A DNA stretch of 64,000 bases from Altererythrobacter sp. TH136 (lineage in GTDB: Bacteria > Pseudomonadota > Alphaproteobacteria > Sphingomonadales > Sphingomonadaceae): assembly GCF_007065885.1 (NCBI RefSeq), contig NZ_CP041409.1:1721501-1785500 (forward strand), given 5' to 3'. Positions 1 through 8,825 of the stretch are shown in pieces. Position 1 is the stretch's first letter; each line of letters starts with the position of its first letter. The position numbers and the translations under genes were made by a program. Under the pieces are notes generated by a model, which saw only the letters and a program-made list of their open reading frames with translations, made no database searches and was not told where the DNA came from.

Positions 1-2
1 TC

Positions 3-653
3 GTGCTTGGCACACTGCTGCGCCCGGGCCTGCATCCTCGCTACGTCGAAGGCAAAACCGGTGGGATCCCGCTGCTTCCGGCGATAGGCGTGCTCGGTGC
101 TATCACGGTGGGAGTAGTGATCCTCAACACTGTCTTCACCCAACTCGACCTCCGCTTCATCGCAGAGCTATTCTGGGAGAAGCTGACGAGCGGCGGTGGT
201 TCGGAGCGCGTGGAGCAAGCTGACGCGTTGTGGGCCGGCATCGAAGAGTCGTACGGGCTGGGTCATGGACACGGAGTGGGGGTGGCCTATCTTCGGAGCG
301 ACGAATTCCCCTGGCGCTACGAGCTTCTGCCGCTCGCTTCCGTACTTCGCGTCGGCATCCTGGGAACTCTAATCTACGCGCTGCCTTTCTTAGTCGGCAT
401 ATTCGCCGTGGCCCAGCGCTTCCAGGCGCGCGAGCTGACGCGCTACGACATCTACCTGTCCGGCGGCCTTGTCACCGCGACAATCGCGACTTTCACTAAT
501 CCCTACCTGGAATCATATATCTTCCAGTGGATGTTCTTCCTGCCGCTGGTGGCGCTCGGGCAGCGAACAGTGGCACCGAGCGGAGCAGAACAGGTGCCCC
601 GGACCGGTAGTTCGCTCGACGAGGAACCGTTGGCTTCCCCGCTCAAGTACTGA
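3..653 (+). CDS. Wzy-like polysaccharide polymerase, 3' part only
   Basis: The frame is open at the first bases, so the gene starts upstream and only its C-terminal ~216 residues are here. Hydrophobic segments lie at about residues 21-44, 111-136, 150-165 and 170-187, with a polar loop between the first two that contains the Gly/His-rich stretch GHGHGVGV followed by FPWRYE. That layout (several membrane spans plus one large periplasmic loop) is typical of O-antigen/exopolysaccharide polymerases and ligases. The neighbouring flippase and glycosyltransferases support a role in polymerising a surface glycan at the inner membrane. The family assignment is by topology and context; a generic membrane protein of the locus is possible. 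Confidence 0.55.
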   Translation: MLGTLLRPGLHPRYVEGKTGGIPLLPAIGVLGAITVGVVILNTVFTQLDLRFIAELFWEKLTSGGGSERVEQADALWAGIEESYGLGHGHGVGVAYLRSDEFPWRYELLPLASVLRVGILGTLIYALPFLVGIFAVAQRFQARELTRYDIYLSGGLVTATIATFTNPYLESYIFQWMFFLPLVALGQRTVAPSGAEQVPRTGSSLDEEPLASPLKY

Positions 654-730
654 ACCCCATCGGCGGATTAGACCTCGAGATGCGTGACTGCGGCAGATTG
701 GTAAGCGATCACCGGTACGGGTATTCTGCC

Positions 731-1663
731 TCAGCGAGTCTCTGGCTCGGCATAGAACGAGCGGATTTCCGCTGCGCCTCCTCGTGAGGGAGCAAAGGAG
801 ACCATCGAACGAGGATCGGGTCGGGCCCAACGTGCCCTGAGATGGCGCGCCTTTCGGAGGACCGATTGCGGGGCGATGTCCTGGATCACTCGGCGAATAA
901 AGGACGGACGGACGGCTTCGCGCCGCGTATTGTTTGCCGCTTCGGCTGCGCCCCAATCCAGAACGTAATCGGTCTGTTGCGGCGCACGCTGAAAAGGAGC
1001 CACCTCCGCAATTCGTCGGGCAATCACCAGCACATAAGTCGGCATGGCCCAACCGGCGTAGCCGACCCGCTGGCCTGCTCTGGCTGGGTCACGGACCATG
1101 AGCCAAGGTTCCAGACAGAAGAAAGGGGCGAGGAACATTCCTTCCACCTTGTACCCGTTCTCTTCGCTGAGGGTGCGGAAGAACAACTCCGGGCTGAACT
1201 GATAAAACCCGTGACCCATCTCGTTATTCGCCGGCACGGCCACGATCAGGTGGCCGCCGACCTCGGGCAGGTGCATCAGGCTCGCTAACGCGGTCGGCAG
1301 ATTGAAGACGTGTTCCAGCGTCCCCCCGTCGAACACCGCAGTATACCTAGCCCCCTTCTCTCGCGGCAACGGACTGTTGAGGTCGTGGATGACCGTTGCG
1401 CCTTCGTAATCCGAGTAGTCGAGAGCATCCACGCTTTGAGCCCCGAGGAGCTCGAACAACTTCGACGAGAAGGGATCGATCTTCCCTGCGATCTGCGCCG
1501 GATCGAAGTCGGACGTCCGGTGCCCGAAACTCTTGAGTGCGGCGACGGCTTCGCTTTCGCTGACCATCATCCGCTGGCGTCCGATGGTCAGCGTCTTCGA
1601 AAAACTTACGCCCAGCTCCGCCGCTTGGGCTAGGAGTCGCACCGACTGAACTTCAATACCCAC
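731..1663 (-). CDS. Class I methyltransferase-like protein of polysaccharide locus
   Basis: A 310-residue protein whose segment around residues 108-122 (VFDGGTLEHVFN) matches the post-motif region of SAM-dependent methyltransferases of the Methyltransf_11 type, followed by a segment resembling the next strand-helix (GGHLIVAVPANNEMGHG, about 136-152). The usual glycine-rich motif I is not evident: the corresponding place reads SVDALDYSDYEGAT. Related proteins in capsule clusters are often annotated simply as methyltransferases. The gene lies 14 bp downstream of the flippase gene on the same strand, so the two are probably one transcript. It might methylate a sugar or lipid-linked intermediate, but SAM binding is unproven. 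Confidence 0.55.
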   Translation of the reverse strand: MGIEVQSVRLLAQAAELGVSFSKTLTIGRQRMMVSESEAVAALKSFGHRTSDFDPAQIAGKIDPFSSKLFELLGAQSVDALDYSDYEGATVIHDLNSPLPREKGARYTAVFDGGTLEHVFNLPTALASLMHLPEVGGHLIVAVPANNEMGHGFYQFSPELFFRTLSEENGYKVEGMFLAPFFCLEPWLMVRDPARAGQRVGYAGWAMPTYVLVIARRIAEVAPFQRAPQQTDYVLDWGAAEAANNTRREAVRPSFIRRVIQDIAPQSVLRKARHLRARWARPDPRSMVSFAPSRGGAAEIRSFYAEPETR

Positions 1664-1677
1664 CTGACGCCCTCGTC

Positions 1678-3153
1678 TTATGTCGAGTTGCCGCTTCGGC
1701 GGAACTGACCCAGCGCCACACGACCCTTGTACAAAGCATTTAGCAGCTCGCTTTCCAGTGGATGGCGCACGAGATGCACCGCAACCAGCCAGAATATCGC
1801 GCCACCGAGAATAGACGCTCCAATTAGCAGAAGCGGCGGAAGCGCGGAAGTGCCGACGACTAGGAGGAGAATGGCTCCAGGCGCTATGCTGGCTGCCGCA
1901 ATGATCGCGTTAGTAAAGAGAGCCCGGGCGAACTCTCGCGCCCTGACGTCGGTCATCCGCAGGATCTGGGGCACGTACATGAAGGTCGCAAACAGGACCT
2001 CAGCAAGGCGCCCGTAAGCCGCCGCCTCGATCCCGAAGAAGCAACCAAACGTAAAGAAGGCCAGCCCCGCCAGCGATCTGATCGATTCGAAGCGGACCTG
2101 GCGGCCGAGCTCGTCACGTAGGATGAAGAGCTCGTAGCTCATTCCGAAAATCATCGCGATCGCCTGAGCGATCATGAGGATCGCCAGCGGACCGGATGCT
2201 CCCACCCACTCGGGCCCGAAGACAACCTGTACTGCCGGCCCGGCGAGGACCGCGATGCCCAGGAGCACCGGCCACATGACAGCGAGGCTGAGATGCAGCC
2301 CACCGATGTAGCTCGTGCGAAGGCTGACCTGAGCGCGCTGGTCGACGGCCAGCCGAGCCATGAGCACCCTGCCGATGCCGCCGAAAACACTGCTGTACAG
2401 CGTGTTGTAGACCGTGCTCGCTCGCGAATAGATCCCGAGGGCCGCCAGTCCCAGCATCGAGCCGAGCACGAGCTCAGAAGCGCGCATAGCAAGGATCGAC
2501 AGGCCTCCAACGCCAAGAATTTTCACGCCGAAAAGAAGCATGGTGCGCCAACGTGCCAAGCTGGGCACGAGCCGCAGGTGGCCCGGGGCGGCCAAATGGG
2601 ACCCGATCACGCTGATGAGGGAAGCCGCTACCGCCCCATAAGCCACACACATGTACCGTGCGCCCAACAAGGCGGCGCTGATGGCCACGGCCGTTCCGAC
2701 GACGGCGCGAACCGCCAGCAGCAGCGAGACCGCACCGAACCGCATCTCTCTCTGCAGAAGGGCCAGCGGGACCAGTTCGAACGCGTTAATGAGCGGCACA
2801 AACGCGATCAGCCGTACGACAGGGATGATCTTCGCGTCGCCTACTGCTACCGCGATTGCTTCCGCACCGACAAACGTGACGACCGTGAGCAGCAACGACA
2901 ATGTGAGAGTGATGAAGAGTGCGCCGCCGAGAACCTCGCGATCGACAGTGCGTTCGCGGATGATGTAGCTTCCGAGGCCAAGCGCGCTCAGCGCTGCAAG
3001 AATGCCGTTGACCGCTTGACCCGTTGCGTACGCGCCCATCTCATAGGGGGTCAGGATGCGGGACAACCACACCAGCGCCACGAGCATCGCAAACAGTGTT
3101 AGACCTTGTCCAGCGAATGACCAGGCGAATGCCTTCCGAACCGACATTTTCAT
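1678..3153 (-). CDS. Wzx-type polysaccharide flippase
   Basis: A 491-residue, almost entirely hydrophobic protein with roughly 12-14 predicted membrane spans, beginning with an N-terminal FAWSFAGQGLTLFAMLVALV helix and a PYEMGAY motif characteristic of the MOP/PST oligosaccharide flippase family (lipopolysaccharide biosynthesis proteins RfbX/Wzx). It would move an undecaprenyl-linked repeat unit across the inner membrane for polymerisation by the Wzy-like protein. The start is either the ATG at 3153 or the one two codons later (MSVRKAF). The methyltransferase-like gene follows after 14 bp. The upstream region, shared with the divergent glycosyltransferase gene, contains an inverted repeat. 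Confidence 0.85.
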   Translation of the reverse strand: MKMSVRKAFAWSFAGQGLTLFAMLVALVWLSRILTPYEMGAYATGQAVNGILAALSALGLGSYIIRERTVDREVLGGALFITLTLSLLLTVVTFVGAEAIAVAVGDAKIIPVVRLIAFVPLINAFELVPLALLQREMRFGAVSLLLAVRAVVGTAVAISAALLGARYMCVAYGAVAASLISVIGSHLAAPGHLRLVPSLARWRTMLLFGVKILGVGGLSILAMRASELVLGSMLGLAALGIYSRASTVYNTLYSSVFGGIGRVLMARLAVDQRAQVSLRTSYIGGLHLSLAVMWPVLLGIAVLAGPAVQVVFGPEWVGASGPLAILMIAQAIAMIFGMSYELFILRDELGRQVRFESIRSLAGLAFFTFGCFFGIEAAAYGRLAEVLFATFMYVPQILRMTDVRAREFARALFTNAIIAAASIAPGAILLLVVGTSALPPLLLIGASILGGAIFWLVAVHLVRHPLESELLNALYKGRVALGQFRRSGNST

Positions 3154-3154
3154 C

Positions 3155-3195
3155 CAGATAAGCGCCGTCGCCGGCTGGCAGATGGACCTTATCTG
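3155..3195. repeat. Inverted repeat in divergent flippase/GT promoter region
   Basis: CAGATAAG at 3155-3162 is mirrored by CTTATCTG at 3188-3195, an exact 8-bp inverted repeat with a 25-bp spacer. It sits directly upstream of the flippase ATG and within the 153-bp region shared with the divergent glycosyltransferase gene at 3307. It could be an operator or a leader hairpin; no known regulator motif is recognised. Confidence 0.35.
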
Positions 3196-3306
3196 ACGCC
3201 AACAGCGACAACAAGCGTCCCGTTTCCCTTGATAGTGCTCTGCAGCCTGCGCTAAGCGCCACGCACGCGGCTGCAGCAGTGTCCGCGCCTATAGGAGCTC
3301 GAAGAG

Positions 3307-4476
3307 GTGTCACTTCGTCGCCGCTGCGAAGGCGCCTTGGAGCGTCTGCCCAAACGTATTTCACGCTATGGCTACGACATTCTGCGATCCTTAGATCTGT
3401 TCCGCGCCAATGAGAACTTCAAAAGCCGCCCACTTGCGCTTCTCGGCTCGCATGACCTCAGCTTGAGCGGGGCCCCGCGTATCGTGCTGGAAATGGCGCG
3501 GGCGCTCTTAAGTCGCGACTACTATGTCGTTGTGGTGGCGATGGGCGGCGGCCCCATGCGCGCGGAGTTCGAAGCCGCCGGAGCTGTTGTTCTGATAGAC
3601 GTCCGCCCCCGGTTGGGGAGCGCCTACTTGCGCAATCTGGCGGATACGGCGCAACTCGCTATCACGAACACCGTCGCCTGCGCGCCGCTGGCACAGATCT
3701 GGTCCAAGCACGTGCCGCTAATCTGGTATTTGCACGAGGTCTCGCTGCTGCAGCGGGAGATCGCTCGGGATAGTGTTCGCTTGCCGCTCGGCGCGGCAGC
3801 TGAGGTTTGGGCGGGCAGCGAGCTCAGCGCGGCCATAGCGCGCACTGCCCGTCCCGATGTGCGCATCTTTCCCTATGGGGTCGATCCGCTTCCCGCCGAA
3901 CCGCTAGGAGCAATCGGCGACTGCCTTCGCGTGGGCGTCTTCGGCTCTATCGAGCCGCGAAAGGGGCAGGATTTAGCGCTCGCCGGCATAGCGGCGCTGG
4001 ACTGCCACGAACGGGGTGCCATTCGAATGAGGCTATTCGGGCGCGTGCTTGACCGCGACTTCGCTGATGGCGTACTGGCGCAGGTGGACGATCTGGCCGA
4101 AGCTTCCTTCGGTGGGGAGCTCGATACGCAATCGTACAGACGAGTCATGAGCGAGGTTGATGCGGTGCTCGTGCCATCGCGCGACGACACACTTCCACTC
4201 GTTTCGATTGACGCCTTATCGGCCGGCCGGCTGCTGCTGTTGACCCGATCCGTTGGCACGAGCGAATGGCTAGAGGATGGCCGGGACGCCATCATAGAGC
4301 CAGAGACCGATGTGGCGGCAATCGCCCGGCTTCTGCGGCGAGCGCTGGAGGTGCGGCCGACCGCCGACACGATGGGATGTGCTGCTCGCGCCCGGTTCGA
4401 ACAGCATTTCTCGCGCGACGCTTTCCTGCACACGTTCTATAGCCGCATCGACGCCTTGCGAAGAACGCGCGAGTGA
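3307..4476 (+). CDS. GT4 family glycosyltransferase
   Basis: A 389-residue GT-B fold protein. The N-terminal half has the LSLSGAPRIVLEMARALL segment typical of GT4 acceptor domains. The C-terminal half has the donor-binding region: PYGVDPLP near residue 197, then VGVFGSIEPRKGQDLA and the E-x7-E-like stretch around VPSRDDTLPLVSIDALSAG (about 290-310). It would add a sugar from an NDP-donor to the lipid-linked repeat unit on the cytoplasmic face. The start used is the GTG at 3307 after a GGAGCTCGAAGAG stretch. The stop overlaps the start of the epimerase gene by 4 bp, implying translational coupling. Confidence 0.8.
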   Translation: MSLRRRCEGALERLPKRISRYGYDILRSLDLFRANENFKSRPLALLGSHDLSLSGAPRIVLEMARALLSRDYYVVVVAMGGGPMRAEFEAAGAVVLIDVRPRLGSAYLRNLADTAQLAITNTVACAPLAQIWSKHVPLIWYLHEVSLLQREIARDSVRLPLGAAAEVWAGSELSAAIARTARPDVRIFPYGVDPLPAEPLGAIGDCLRVGVFGSIEPRKGQDLALAGIAALDCHERGAIRMRLFGRVLDRDFADGVLAQVDDLAEASFGGELDTQSYRRVMSEVDAVLVPSRDDTLPLVSIDALSAGRLLLLTRSVGTSEWLEDGRDAIIEPETDVAAIARLLRRALEVRPTADTMGCAARARFEQHFSRDAFLHTFYSRIDALRRTRE

Positions 4477-5411
4477 CCAGGCCTCTTGCAGGTAAGACCT
4501 GCCTTGTTCTCGGTGCAGGCGGCTTCATCGGCATCAATCTCACTGTCGCTCTAAGGCAGAGCGGCGCCGTCGTGCGGGCATTTGGCAGACGGCCGCGGTA
4601 TTCGGACGCGCCCGCGGCGGACCAGTGGATCGAGGGCGAATTCCACGAGCGTGACGCGATCGCCGAGGCGGTCCAAGGTGTGACTCACGTCTTTCACCTG
4701 CTTGGAGGAAGTGCGCCGGCCGCTCACAACCTCACGCCGGAGAAGGAACTCACCGGCAACCTCCAGCCCTCCTTGGCCTTGTTTGAAGCCTGCGCAGAAG
4801 CGCGGATTGAGCGGCTCGTCTTCGCCTCCTCGGGGGGAACCGTATATGGCCCAGGCGCTCCCGTTCCAACGGAGGAGACGGCGCAGACCAATCCGATCTC
4901 CGCCTACGGCGTCGGCAAGCTCGCTCTCGAGAAGTTCCTCGCCGTGTACCGGCGCTACCGGGGGCTCGACAGCTATGTGCTGCGGCTCGCGAACCCGTTC
5001 GGACCGTGGCAGGACCCGCTGCGCGGACAAGGTCTGGTAGCGCGTGCCATGCAATCCGCGATCGAGGGTGCCCCGATCGAGCTATGGGGTGATGGTTCGC
5101 TGGTCCGCGACTTCATCTACGTGGAAGATGTTGCCGACGCTCTCGTGCGTGCGGCGCTCCATGAAGGGGACGAGCGGCTCTTCAACATCGGCTCGGGCAT
5201 CGGACGCCAATTGCTCGCCGTCCTCTCCGATGTGTCCGAAGTCGCCGGGCGGCCGCTCGATGTACGTCAGGTGCCAGGCCGCGCCGCCGATGTCCCGATC
5301 AGCGTTCTGGACCCACAACTAGCGGCCAGCGCGCTCGCGTGGGAACCCACCACTTCGTGGCTGCGCGGGCTGCAGCTCACCCGGGACTGGCTTTCAGCGC
5401 GTCAGGGCTGA
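4473..5411 (+). CDS. NAD-dependent epimerase/dehydratase (extended SDR)
   Basis: A 312-residue extended short-chain dehydrogenase. It starts with the Rossmann motif GAGGFIGIN (about residues 15-23), has the SSGGTVYGP active-site strand (about 119-127) and the catalytic YGVGK pair (about 145-149), matching the GalE/WbpP/RmlB-like superfamily. It should modify an NDP-sugar (4-epimerisation or related) feeding this polysaccharide. The exact substrate cannot be read from sequence. The GTG start overlaps the glycosyltransferase stop by 4 bp. Its stop codon directly abuts that of the convergent beta-helix gene with no spacer. Confidence 0.8.
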   Translation: MTRPLAGKTCLVLGAGGFIGINLTVALRQSGAVVRAFGRRPRYSDAPAADQWIEGEFHERDAIAEAVQGVTHVFHLLGGSAPAAHNLTPEKELTGNLQPSLALFEACAEARIERLVFASSGGTVYGPGAPVPTEETAQTNPISAYGVGKLALEKFLAVYRRYRGLDSYVLRLANPFGPWQDPLRGQGLVARAMQSAIEGAPIELWGDGSLVRDFIYVEDVADALVRAALHEGDERLFNIGSGIGRQLLAVLSDVSEVAGRPLDVRQVPGRAADVPISVLDPQLAASALAWEPTTSWLRGLQLTRDWLSARQG

Positions 5412-6851
5412 TCAGAACAGGGCCGTAGGGCCACGATCCACCGGACCGCGAACGCTATTGCCGCTCACCGTCAGAGTCCGCCGATCCACTGACGCTTCGG
5501 CGAACACAGTCGTCGCCTCGGTGGTTCGGCCGCTCCTGTTCTCCACGATATTCTCCAGCAGACTTACGTTCGTGCTGACGCCAGACACAAACGCGATCGG
5601 GATCCCGCGCGAGCCGTCCCGCAGCCCGCAGTCGAGGAATGTGTTCTCTCGCAAAACGAGACCGTCACTGCTGCGGATCCAAAGCGCAAAACCTCGCTCG
5701 TAGCCCACGCGCAGGAATTCGTTCGAGGCAAGCTTCACCTCAAAGTTGCGACGATGGTAGCCGAGCTCACCTTCTTCCGCACAGTCGATGAAGCGATTGT
5801 TCGTAACGCGCAGCCCGTGCATTCCGTCGACCAGAAATGGCTTGCGGCACCGCTCCGCGACGTTGTCCAAGATGGCAATATCGTAAGGAATGGAAGCATC
5901 CGATCCGCTCGCGAAGCCGCGTGCGCTAAAACCGCCGTAGCGGTCTAAGACCCGGTTGTTGCTGATCGAGAAGCGCCGCTGGAAAGCCTTCCCGGTGTTT
6001 TCGAACATGTTCAGCGTGACCGCATACCCGCCCCCGCCGATGAACAGGTTATTGCGGATCGACACGTTCTGGACACGGGAGAAACCTGTTGGCTCCGGCT
6101 CGATGTCGATCGCGCCTGGCGACTGAACTCCAGTGAAAGGGTTCATCGGGTCCGGCGGCAGGGGCCCGCCAGTCCGCCCTACGTTCCAGAAAGTGCAGCC
6201 CTCGACTACTAGGCCGTCGCAATCGAGCACGGAGATCGCGTTGCGCGTGTTGGCGTTCATCCCGTCGAAATGACACGCACGGACGGTGATTTCGGCATTG
6301 TGCCGCTCCTGGCTGCGTACGGTGGACGATCCGATGTAGAGCCCGTCACCCCGAAATCCGCGAAACTCCACGCCTTCGATCAGCGCACCGGTGACGCCGT
6401 TCAGCATGACCAAGTAATCAAACTCGCTGAAGCCGCGCTGCGCGACGTCATCTTCGAAGCTCAGGCCCTGAATGCGGTAATCCATGAAGTTGTCGCGAGG
6501 ATTTGGAGAGCCGCTGTCCGCATGAAGGATAAAAGGCGAGGGGCGGCTATAGGAGCGAGCAAAGACAGTTGCCTTCGCGCCGTCGCCCTTCAGACGAAAA
6601 GTTGGCGGCAGGTTTTCGGCAGCCGTCATCGACACAAGGTAGCGGCCGGCGGGTGCATGGATCGGGCGGCCTGTTTCGGCCGCTCGCATTAGCGCAGCTG
6701 TATCGTCCCGGTCACCGCGGCGACGGAACTCGGGCAGGACGACGCGCTCTGGTTCGCTTGAGCGCTCCACGATCGGCAGCAGCACTCCGGCAGCCGTAAC
6801 TCCCCCGACACTCGTCAGAAGCCTGCGGCGGGACGCGAGTATTGGTGCCAT
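5412..6851 (-). CDS. Tat-exported right-handed parallel beta-helix protein
   Basis: The protein starts MAPILASRRRLLTS, a twin-arginine-type signal (RRRLL followed by a hydrophobic stretch GGVTAAGVLLPIV), so it is probably exported folded. After it comes the pectate-lyase-3-like opening (RDDTAALMRAAETGRPIHAPAGRYL split over ~25 residues), then many rungs such as VSIRNNLF, FSISNNRVL, LRVTNNRFIDC and LVLRENTFLDC that define a right-handed parallel beta-helix. Such proteins in capsule/EPS clusters are commonly polysaccharide lyases, epimerases or hydrolases; no catalytic residues can be assigned. A longer start at 6899 exists, but it would leave 9 bp to the divergent gene at 6909 and put 16 extra residues before the signal, so 6851 is preferred (479 aa). 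Confidence 0.75.
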   Translation of the reverse strand: MAPILASRRRLLTSVGGVTAAGVLLPIVERSSEPERVVLPEFRRRGDRDDTAALMRAAETGRPIHAPAGRYLVSMTAAENLPPTFRLKGDGAKATVFARSYSRPSPFILHADSGSPNPRDNFMDYRIQGLSFEDDVAQRGFSEFDYLVMLNGVTGALIEGVEFRGFRGDGLYIGSSTVRSQERHNAEITVRACHFDGMNANTRNAISVLDCDGLVVEGCTFWNVGRTGGPLPPDPMNPFTGVQSPGAIDIEPEPTGFSRVQNVSIRNNLFIGGGGYAVTLNMFENTGKAFQRRFSISNNRVLDRYGGFSARGFASGSDASIPYDIAILDNVAERCRKPFLVDGMHGLRVTNNRFIDCAEEGELGYHRRNFEVKLASNEFLRVGYERGFALWIRSSDGLVLRENTFLDCGLRDGSRGIPIAFVSGVSTNVSLLENIVENRSGRTTEATTVFAEASVDRRTLTVSGNSVRGPVDRGPTALF

Positions 6852-6908
6852 TGCGTTTACGTTCCAGCGATCGTTAAAGCCCTCGGCAGTACCAACCATC
6901 CGATAGAC

Positions 6909-8018
6909 ATGAAGTTGCAGAACGCCTTCCCGAACCTACATGGCCGTCACGTTGTCTGCTTCACGCGGTATGAAGCCGTGGGGCCGAGCAGCCGGCTGCG
7001 CTTTCATCAATTTCAGCGCCCGCTGGAGCAGGCTGGCTGCCGTGTGAGCTTCTACCCGTTGCTGTCTGAACGCTACCTGGAGCGCTTCTATGGGGGAAAG
7101 AAGAAGGACAAGTTCGACATAGCTTTCAGCTACGTACGACGGCTGGCGCAGCTTGCCACCTTGCGCGCCGATCTCGTCTGGGTGGAGAAGGAACTGTTTC
7201 CGTTCCTCCCTGGTATGTTCGAACGGATGCTGAGATCACGAGCGGTCCCGTACGTAGTCGATTTCGATGATGCGATCTTCCACAACTACGACCTCAGGAA
7301 AAAAGGTTTCGTTCGCTCACTGCTGGAGAGCAAGCTCGATCCTCTATTGTCTGGTTGCGCCATGGTGACGGCCGGGAACTCTTACCTGGCAGATTATGCG
7401 CAAAGCCACGGCGCGCCTTCCGTCGCAATTATCCCCACTGTGGTGGACACCAGGCGGTACCCGGCACGACCGCCGATCGATCGAGGGCGTATCCGGGTCG
7501 GCTGGATCGGCACACGGACCAATGAGCGATACCTTGCACCCGTCATTCGCGCGCTTACCCGCCTCAGCGAATCGCTGCCCCTCACTCTTGTGACCGTAGG
7601 CGCCAGCAGGCTGAGCGGCCTGGCGGTGCCTCAAGAGCAGCACGAATGGACCGAAGACACCGAAGGAGAGCTGGTGGCATCTTTCGACATCGGGGTGATG
7701 CCCCTGGCCGACACACCTTGGGAGCGAGGCAAGTGCGGCTACAAGCTGATCCAGTATATGGCTGCTGCCCGACCGGTAATCGCCAGCTCCGTTGGCGTGA
7801 ACTCTGAGATCGTCACCCCCGATGTCGGCCGCCTGGTTCATGGAGAGGCTGATTGGGAGAGGGCCATTCACGAACTTGGCACAAGCCGTGAGCTGATGAC
7901 CAGACTGGGGGCAAACGGGCGTCGGCGCGTGGAAGAATATTACTCGCTCGATGCAGCGGCTCCGCAGCTACTCAATCTGTTTGACAAAGTCCTTGCCGCC
8001 CCAGTGTGGCATGGTTGA
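6909..8018 (+). CDS. GT4-like glycosyltransferase
   Basis: A 369-residue GT-B protein. The N-terminal FTRYEAVGPSSRLRF and later YVVDFDDAIFHNY segments are typical of a glycosyltransferase group found in exopolysaccharide clusters, and the C-terminal domain has RVGWIGTRTNERYL (about residue 197) and the donor-site stretch WERGKCGYKLIQYMAAA (about 278-294) resembling Glycos_transf_1 members. It probably adds one sugar of the repeat unit. It is divergent from the beta-helix gene with a very short intervening region, so promoters of the two probably overlap. The lipoprotein gene follows 43 bp after its stop. Confidence 0.78.
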   Translation: MKLQNAFPNLHGRHVVCFTRYEAVGPSSRLRFHQFQRPLEQAGCRVSFYPLLSERYLERFYGGKKKDKFDIAFSYVRRLAQLATLRADLVWVEKELFPFLPGMFERMLRSRAVPYVVDFDDAIFHNYDLRKKGFVRSLLESKLDPLLSGCAMVTAGNSYLADYAQSHGAPSVAIIPTVVDTRRYPARPPIDRGRIRVGWIGTRTNERYLAPVIRALTRLSESLPLTLVTVGASRLSGLAVPQEQHEWTEDTEGELVASFDIGVMPLADTPWERGKCGYKLIQYMAAARPVIASSVGVNSEIVTPDVGRLVHGEADWERAIHELGTSRELMTRLGANGRRRVEEYYSLDAAAPQLLNLFDKVLAAPVWHG

Positions 8019-8061
8019 GCTCGGCGACTTGAACCAAGCCGCAGAACTGCTAGGAACCACT

Positions 8062-8502
8062 GTGAAGCAAACTTCTCCCCGCAATACGCTCCTTCTGGTG
8101 CTGCTCCTCGCGGCGACGGCATGCTCAGACGACCAGCACAGGTCATCTCCGATCGAAGCCGTTCAGCCCGCTCGCGTAATCAGCGCGTCGGAGAAAGAAG
8201 CAGCTCGATCGTTGTCGGTCGTAAACAGTGGGTCTTCGGCGGACGCGAAGGATCAGCCCCTGATATGCAGCCAAAGCATCCGGGCTTTAGCGAAGCGCCT
8301 CCTCGAACTTGGCGCCCTCACACGAGAGCAGCGCGACGCTTTGGGACGGGCCCAGTCGATCTACGAGAGGCGCGCCCAAGCAACACTTGACTCCAGCGAT
8401 TCACGGACAGAAGAAGCGGCCGTTCTGCTAGCACAGCAGGACGGCGACGATGCCGCTGTTGCCAGAACGGCAGTCGCTTGCCTACGAGCACTTTCGATCT
8501 AA
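8062..8502 (+). CDS. Small putative lipoprotein, function unknown
   Basis: With the GTG start at 8062 (TAGGAA six bases upstream) the product is 146 residues. It opens with a short basic n-region, a LLLVLLLAAT hydrophobic core and a Cys at about residue 20 (AATACSDD), a plausible though imperfect lipobox. The rest is polar and helix-rich with no recognised domain. An in-frame start further upstream (7951) would overlap the glycosyltransferase gene and bury the signal peptide, so it is rejected. Position between glycosyltransferase and UDP-sugar dehydrogenase genes suggests an envelope role linked to the glycan, which is inference only. Confidence 0.55.
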   Translation: MKQTSPRNTLLLVLLLAATACSDDQHRSSPIEAVQPARVISASEKEAARSLSVVNSGSSADAKDQPLICSQSIRALAKRLLELGALTREQRDALGRAQSIYERRAQATLDSSDSRTEEAAVLLAQQDGDDAAVARTAVACLRALSI

Positions 8503-8825
8503 GCCTGTACAATGTGCCTGCACCAACGATTGATTCCGCGACGTGTTGATCCGTCGAAACGTGGCTTTCGCAATTGTTCTAACGTGGCGATACCGTTCGA
8601 AAGTTAAGTAGTCGTGAGGGTTGGACAGAGTTTAACTCGCGGGGCTAGTCGGCGACTGAATATCGCGGCAAAATCGGGGTAGAGGCGCCGGTTTGGAAGC
8701 CGCTTTGCGCACCAGGTTCCGGCACAGTCTGCGACGACGCCCGCCAACGCACGTTGGCGAACCGGGGCATTCTATGCGACAGCGTTTAGATCATCTACAT
8801 TCTTCGCCTTTATTTCGCCACTTGC
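8503..8825. other. Long AT-richer intergenic region before UDP-sugar dehydrogenase
   Basis: No convincing coding frame is seen in these 323 bases. The composition is more A/T-rich than the flanks, especially 8760-8825, which fits a promoter region and leader for the rightward dehydrogenase-epimerase pair. The only distinct structure noticed is the 18-bp palindrome at 8742-8759. Confidence 0.5.
8742..8759. promoter_or_regulatory. 18-bp palindrome, possible operator
   Basis: CGCCAACG, a CA spacer, then CGTTGGCG: both 8-bp arms match exactly. It lies 67 bp upstream of the dehydrogenase start in an otherwise non-coding region, a fitting place for a repressor or activator site controlling polysaccharide precursor genes. 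No regulator for it is encoded nearby, and it could also act as an RNA hairpin. Confidence 0.4.
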
